From contig CAMBTF010000034.1 in assembly GCA_945870545.1 (NCBI GenBank), forward strand, positions 1 through 9,823: DNA of 9,823 bases, written 5' to 3'. Below are positions 7,172 through 9,823 of the stretch, in pieces (positions within the stretch are counted from its first letter, which is position 1; every line of letters starts with the position of its first letter). Source of the stretch: Akkermansia muciniphila. GTDB lineage: Bacteria; Verrucomicrobiota; Verrucomicrobiia; Verrucomicrobiales; Akkermansiaceae. The notes beneath the pieces were generated by a model. That model worked only from the letters and a program-made list of their open reading frames with translations. It ran no database searches and was not told the DNA's origin. Made by a program: the position numbers and the translations under genes.

Positions 7172-7226
7172 AGAGTGCGCCGCAGGCTCTGGACTGCTGG
7201 GATGCTTCATGCACAGCTTTCAAGGG
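7172..7226 (+). repeat. Hairpin-centred dispersed element, copy A
   Basis: The stretch reads GTGCGC (7175-7180), a short spacer, GGCTCTGGACTGC (7185-7197), a variable degenerate stem-loop, then GCTTT (7216-7220) and CAAGGG. The same order of blocks occurs in opposite orientation at 7285-7350, with 11 of 13 bases identical in the GGCT..GACTGC block. The central stem of this copy has decayed to about four pairs (GCTG with CAGC). There is no coding potential. Confidence 0.5.
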
Positions 7227-7284
7227 CGGCTTTGTTTGGCGGGACGTCGGGTTGCTACCGGGTTACTTCGTTTTTCCATCACTC

Positions 7285-7350
7285 ACCCAAAAAGCGGCGG
7301 AAAAGAACCGCCGCAGTCAAAAGCCTCCGGCGGTAGGGATCTGCGCACGG
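7285..7350 (-). repeat. Hairpin-centred dispersed element, copy B (inverted relative to A)
   Basis: On the minus strand the order is GTGCGC (7348-7343), a 17-base spacer, GGCTTTTGACTGC (7325-7313), a perfect stem-loop ending in CCGCCGC, then TTTTT and GGG. The block order matches copy A, about 60 bases away in inverse orientation; the spacer between the first two blocks is 17 bases here and 4 in copy A. I recall similar GACTGC-hairpin-GCTTT sequences scattered through verrucomicrobial genomes, but could not check this. Confidence 0.5.
7289..7314 (-). terminator. Hairpin with T-tract on the minus strand
   Basis: GCGGCGG (7294-7300) and CCGCCGC (7308-7314) form a perfect 7-bp GC stem with a 7-base loop. 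Read on the minus strand the stem is followed by TTTTT (7293-7289), the form of an intrinsic terminator. No minus-strand gene ends just upstream of it, so it may instead be the structural core of repeat copy B or block stray antisense transcription toward the tRNA. Confidence 0.4.
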
Positions 7351-7410
7351 ACTTTGGGCAAACGGTCTAAGATAAAAAGATAAAATCCTGCTCTGCCTTG
7401 AAGAAATCTC

Positions 7411-7438
7411 TTTACAAATCCGCCCGGTTTCCTAGTTT
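7411..7438 (+). promoter_or_regulatory. Candidate sigma70-like promoter of rpmJ
   Basis: TTTACA (7411-7416; five of six match TTGACA) is separated by 16 bases from TAGTTT (7433-7438; a weak -10). It lies 50-78 bases upstream of the rpmJ ATG, and the following leader contains a hairpin. The -10 match is poor, so this is tentative. Confidence 0.3.
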
Positions 7439-7447
7439 CCCCGCCCC

Positions 7448-7464
7448 GCCGCCGAGATGGCGGC
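7448..7464 (+). promoter_or_regulatory. Leader hairpin upstream of rpmJ
   Basis: GCCGCC (7448-7453), loop GAGAT, GGCGGC (7459-7464) form a perfect 6-bp stem that ends 24 bases before the rpmJ ATG, in place of any Shine-Dalgarno sequence. It could be a translational control element of a ribosomal-protein leader, or simply part of a structured 5' UTR. Confidence 0.35.
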
Positions 7465-7488
7465 TCCCATTCCAACCGACTTCACGCC

Positions 7489-7653
7489 ATGAGAGTTCTT
7501 TCTTCACTTGCCTCTGCCAAACGCCGCCATGCTGATTGCCAAGTCGTCAGCCGCAAAGGCACCAAATACGTCATCTGCAAGACCAACCCCAAGTTCAAGG
7601 CCCGCCAAGGCGCGACGAAGGGCACCCGCCTCTCCAAGAAGGGCGTAAAATAA
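7489..7653 (+). CDS. rpmJ: Ribosomal protein bL36, zinc-ligand-poor (YkgO/type B) form
   Basis: A 54-residue protein beginning [20 protein letters not shown] and continuing [20 protein letters not shown], a near-exact match in pattern to the E. coli YkgO-type bL36 paralogue (KVLNSL.., RHPDCQ.., VICKSNPRFKA). It is a component of the large ribosomal subunit. The canonical bL36 zinc ribbon has Cys, Cys, Cys, His ligands. Here the first position is His14, Cys17 and Cys30 are kept, and the last His is Phe36, so zinc binding is probably lost. In other bacteria such C-minus forms replace the zinc form when zinc is scarce; whether this genome has a second copy is not visible. The C-terminus, [14 protein letters not shown], is about eight residues longer than E. 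coli YkgO. A strong terminator follows 39 bases after the stop, so it is probably monocistronic. Confidence 0.92.
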   Translation: MRVLSSLASAKRRHADCQVVSRKGTKYVICKTNPKFKARQGATKGTRLSKKGVK

Positions 7654-7692
7654 TTTTCCGGCTTCGTCTTTCATCGTTTGTTTTTTGTTTTT

Positions 7693-7724
7693 AAGGGGTA
7701 ATCCGTCAGGATTGCCCCTTTTTT
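7693..7724 (+). terminator. Strong intrinsic terminator after rpmJ
   Basis: AAGGGGTAATCC (7693-7704) pairs with GGATTGCCCCTT (7709-7720) as a 12-bp stem with one T-G pair and a GTCA loop. The run of T continues to 7724. The T-tract is only on the plus strand, so it ends the rpmJ transcript. Confidence 0.9.
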
Positions 7725-7745
7725 CGTGCCATTATTCAGTATTCG

Positions 7746-7774
7746 GAACCTGAAGGTTCATGCGCGGAGCGCAT
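7746..7774. other. Two abutting short hairpins
   Basis: GAACCT-GA-AGGTTC (7746-7759) is directly followed by ATGCGC-GGA-GCGCAT (7760-7774), each a perfect 6-bp inverted repeat. A further weaker pairing, TCGCA (7774-7778) with TGCGA (7790-7794), lies beside them. They sit about 55 bases beyond the stop of the minus-strand thioredoxin-fold gene and could stabilise or end its mRNA, though no T-tract is present. Confidence 0.4.
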
Positions 7775-7829
7775 CGCAACAAAAACCCATGCGACGAGCC
7801 AACGATGCTTCGCGCGCCCGCAGAGCGAT

Positions 7830-8909
7830 TCACCGTGGCGGCGCATCGCCAGCGAGAAGGGCATCCACAGTGAGCTCTGCGAACGATCCCGGCAGGCCGG
7901 TGTATTCGATTTTTCCCGCGGGACTTATGATAAGCATGGCGGGGCGGACGGCAACGCGGTATTCCCTTGAGAGCTTGTCCTCGGGATCGATGATGTTGTT
8001 CCAACGGATCGAGCCATCCGCCTGAAGCTCGCGGATCCGACCGAGCGCTTCCGGCGTGACACCTACGATGGCGACCGGTTTATCGGCGTATTTCATCGTC
8101 ATCTGGTTCGTAAGGCCGATGATTTTATCGGTCTCCGGGGACTTCGCGTCCCAGAAAAGGAGAACCACAGTTTTTCCGCGCAATCCGGAAAGCTGCACCA
8201 CGCGGCCCGCGACATCCATGCCGCTCAAATCGGGCGCGATGCGGCCCTTGGCGAGGTAGCGGATCACATAAAGCTCGTCGGTGGCGATGTCCGCCACACT
8301 CCTGCCGCCGATATCCTGATCGGAGGACATGATGATCGCCTGGCGCAGGTAGGTGAGGCGTTTTTTCATCACCTCCGGCGCGTCACCGAGTTTTTTCAAC
8401 AGCATGGAGGCTCCCAGAGCGGCGATGCCCTTGGTGGCTTCGTCGGGATTTTCCGCCATGATTTTTTCCAAAATGGGCAGACTCTTCGGGTCGCCGCTAT
8501 CCGCGAGGGCGATGCTGAATGGCGCGATTCCCGGCTTGGCAAGATGGTTCTGGGTAAAGGCGGCGAGGATACGCTTCCGTTCTTCTGAGAAGGCGGCTCC
8601 GGTGTTTCCTTCCGTGCCGCCGACGGTGAGGTTGCGGGTGAGTTCGAGAAAAAAGGCAGCGTAGGGGATCGTCCAATCCTCCTTGAGCGAGGGCGCGATC
8701 TGCCGCCAGAGATCCTCTCCCGCCATGGCGGGATCCGGGCGGCTCGCCATGAGTTTCTCACGCTCGCCGGGATCGGCTGCCATCTTCATTTTGAGCCCCC
8801 ATGTTTCCGCCGCGAGTTCGAAGCCACGCTTGATCCGCTGCGCTTCAGCAGGCGAGGCCTCGGCATGGAGTGCGAAAAGAAGGAGGAGAAGGATGGCGAT
8901 CTTGGGCAT
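7830..8909 (-). CDS. Exported thioredoxin-fold (TlpA/AhpC-like) protein lacking cysteines
   Basis: The 359-residue product has a signal peptide (MPKIAILLLLLFALHAEASP), then an alpha-helical N-terminal half (about 20-215) with an armadillo/HEAT-like feel and no recognised domain, then a C-terminal thioredoxin-like domain (about 224-355). That domain opens with IAPDLSGMDVAG and LSGLRGKTVVLLFWDAKSPETD. This lines up with the TlpA/AhpC pattern (GK.vll.FWA.WC.PC), but the CxxC site is replaced by DAKS/P, and the whole protein has no cysteine. The cis-Pro region VRPAMLIISPAGKIEYTG (321-338) is kept. It is therefore unlikely to be a disulfide reductase and may have a structural or binding role in the periplasm. 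The ATG at 8909 is the natural start; no Shine-Dalgarno sequence is visible. pdxA lies upstream on the same strand, 213 bases away. Confidence 0.78.
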   Translation of the reverse strand: MPKIAILLLLLFALHAEASPAEAQRIKRGFELAAETWGLKMKMAADPGEREKLMASRPDPAMAGEDLWRQIAPSLKEDWTIPYAAFFLELTRNLTVGGTEGNTGAAFSEERKRILAAFTQNHLAKPGIAPFSIALADSGDPKSLPILEKIMAENPDEATKGIAALGASMLLKKLGDAPEVMKKRLTYLRQAIIMSSDQDIGGRSVADIATDELYVIRYLAKGRIAPDLSGMDVAGRVVQLSGLRGKTVVLLFWDAKSPETDKIIGLTNQMTMKYADKPVAIVGVTPEALGRIRELQADGSIRWNNIIDPEDKLSREYRVAVRPAMLIISPAGKIEYTGLPGSFAELTVDALLAGDAPPR

Positions 8910-9122
8910 GGGCGGGCGGGGTCTTGGTGGAAACGGAAGTCAGTATCACCAGCGCGGGGATTTCTTCAATGGCGGATGTGGATTGCATGCGCATCGCTCA
9001 TTTCCAAGCCCAGATCCCGCCGGAAAACGCGCCCGCCTCGCGGTTATATCCGGGAGTGAAGAACAACGCAGGAATCAGCATTCACGGCGCGGCCTTTTGA
9101 GCAATGACTTATGGCAAAAGGT
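8910..9122. other. Intergenic gap between pdxA and the thioredoxin-fold gene, with an inverted repeat at 9093-9121
   Basis: CCTTTTG (9093-9099) and CAAAAGG (9115-9121) form a perfect 7-bp inverted repeat with a 15-base loop, starting right after the pdxA stop codon. It might be a weak pdxA terminator but lacks a T-tract. The rest shows no gene that I can support. A plus-strand frame ending at 9100 reads smoothly for about 40 codons (from ATG 8970) but has no ribosome-binding site or recognisable family. Confidence 0.35.
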
Positions 9123-9823
9123 CTATGCAAGCGCGCACGCCAGTCGTATCGCGGCGATCATCGAGGCGGGGTTCGCCTCGCCTTTTCCCGCGATGGAAAA
9201 CGCAGTCCCATGATCCGGGCTGGTGCGCGGCTTCGGCAGGCCGAGCGTGACATTCACGGCGTCATCGAAATCCAACAGCTTCAGCGGGATCAGTCCTTGG
9301 TCATGGTACATCGCGAGGACGGCATCATATTTTCCCTGCGCCGCGTCCCTGAAAATGGCGTCCGAAACATGCGGGCCGGTGAAGCTTGCCAGGCCGGTTT
9401 TGTTCATCTCGGAGATGGCGGGCGCGATGATCGTTCTTTCCTCATCACCGAACGACCCCTTCTCTCCCGCGTGCGGATTGAGCCCGCACACGGCGATGCG
9501 CGGGGCGGTGACACCCTTTTTCCGCAAGAACTCCGCCGTAAGTTTCCCGATCCGGAAAATGCCGTCCGCCGTAAGCAGGCGCGGCACATCGGCGAGGGCG
9601 TTGTGGATTGTCGCGAGGCCGACGGTTAGGCGCGGCCCCGTGAGAAGCATCCCGTAATCGGCGCAACCGAAGGCATCTGCATAAAACTCCGTTTGCCCGG
9701 GAAATGGGAAGCCAAGGGCTTGCAAGCCCTCCTTCGATACGGGCCCCGTGACCACCGCGGCGGCCTCCGTTTCGCGCAGCAGGCGCACGCTTTCCTGCAG
9801 CGCATCGAGCGCCGCCCGCGCGG
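9123..9823 (-). CDS. pdxA: 4-hydroxythreonine-4-phosphate dehydrogenase, 5' end outside the window
   Basis: NAD-dependent, metal-requiring enzyme of the DXP-dependent pyridoxal-5'-phosphate route; it oxidises 4-phosphohydroxy-threonine, whose product is condensed by PdxJ. The frame runs off the right edge; 233 codons are present of about 330, so roughly the N-terminal third is missing. Visible motifs, numbered from the GTG codon at 9788: VVTGPVSKEGL (12-22), FPGQTEFYAD, the metal His in ATIHNAL (62), GLNPHAGEKGSFG with the second metal His (106), and YHDQGLIPLK with the third (162). The spacings of 44 and 56 residues agree with the three zinc/metal histidines of E. coli PdxA. The C-terminal RTSPDHGTAFSIAGKGEA is also characteristic. 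The stop is TAG at 9123-9125. Nothing looks damaged. Confidence 0.95.
   Translation of the reverse strand, partial: ARAALDALQESVRLLRETEAAAVVTGPVSKEGLQALGFPFPGQTEFYADAFGCADYGMLLTGPRLTVGLATIHNALADVPRLLTADGIFRIGKLTAEFLRKKGVTAPRIAVCGLNPHAGEKGSFGDEERTIIAPAISEMNKTGLASFTGPHVSDAIFRDAAQGKYDAVLAMYHDQGLIPLKLLDFDDAVNVTLGLPKPRTSPDHGTAFSIAGKGEANPASMIAAIRLACALA

Noticed and set aside
8870..9100. A small plus-strand frame upstream of pdxA's end
   Set aside because: The last ~40 codons read smoothly, but there is no ribosome-binding site, the 5' part overlaps the start of the thioredoxin-fold gene in antisense, and no family is recognisable.

Overview
The window looks like a chromosomal segment of a GC-rich Gram-negative bacterium, most likely Verrucomicrobiota (PVC group). 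This is an inference. It rests on secreted sulfatase, SGNH-hydrolase and rhamnosidase-like genes lying among housekeeping genes, the style of the sulfatase active site, and a pair of inverted hairpin elements that I recall from verrucomicrobial genomes. No 16S rRNA or other taxonomic marker is present.

Layout, left to right. (1) 1-1921, plus strand: the end of ilvB and all of ilvN, the two subunits of acetolactate synthase (branched-chain amino acid synthesis). (2) 1935-5477: secreted hydrolases. These are an SGNH hydrolase (plus), then on the minus strand a second SGNH hydrolase followed by a small SnoaL/NTF2-fold protein. Next, divergent from that pair and on the plus strand, come a sulfatase and the first ~110 residues of an alpha-L-rhamnosidase-like protein. 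Together they suggest breakdown of sulfated, acylated, possibly rhamnose-containing polysaccharide. (3) 5477-7020: a scar region. At about 5475-5490 the rhamnosidase-like gene stops matching its family, and a convergent AAA/STAND-type ATPase loses its C-terminus at the same point. Further right is a decayed recombinase-like gene with an in-frame TAG, then an intact tRNA with a CAU anticodon. This is the usual look of a collapsed mobile island beside a tRNA gene. (4) 7093-7829: a gene-poor stretch with two inverted copies of a hairpin element, a likely promoter, the small gene for the zinc-ligand-poor (YkgO-type) ribosomal protein bL36, and a strong intrinsic terminator. (5) 7830-9823, minus strand: a secreted thioredoxin-fold protein without any cysteine, and the C-terminal two thirds of PdxA (vitamin B6 synthesis), which runs off the right edge.

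Functionally, ilvB and ilvN form one enzyme and pdxA and rpmJ are housekeeping. The sulfatase and the rhamnosidase-like gene overlap by four bases and were probably co-translated before the latter was truncated. I see no CRISPR array, rRNA, complete insertion sequence or complete defence system. The points most worth a second look are the reciprocal gene truncation, the Arg-to-Leu change in the sulfatase signature, the decayed recombinase by the tRNA, the paired hairpin repeats, and the cysteine-free TlpA-like protein.
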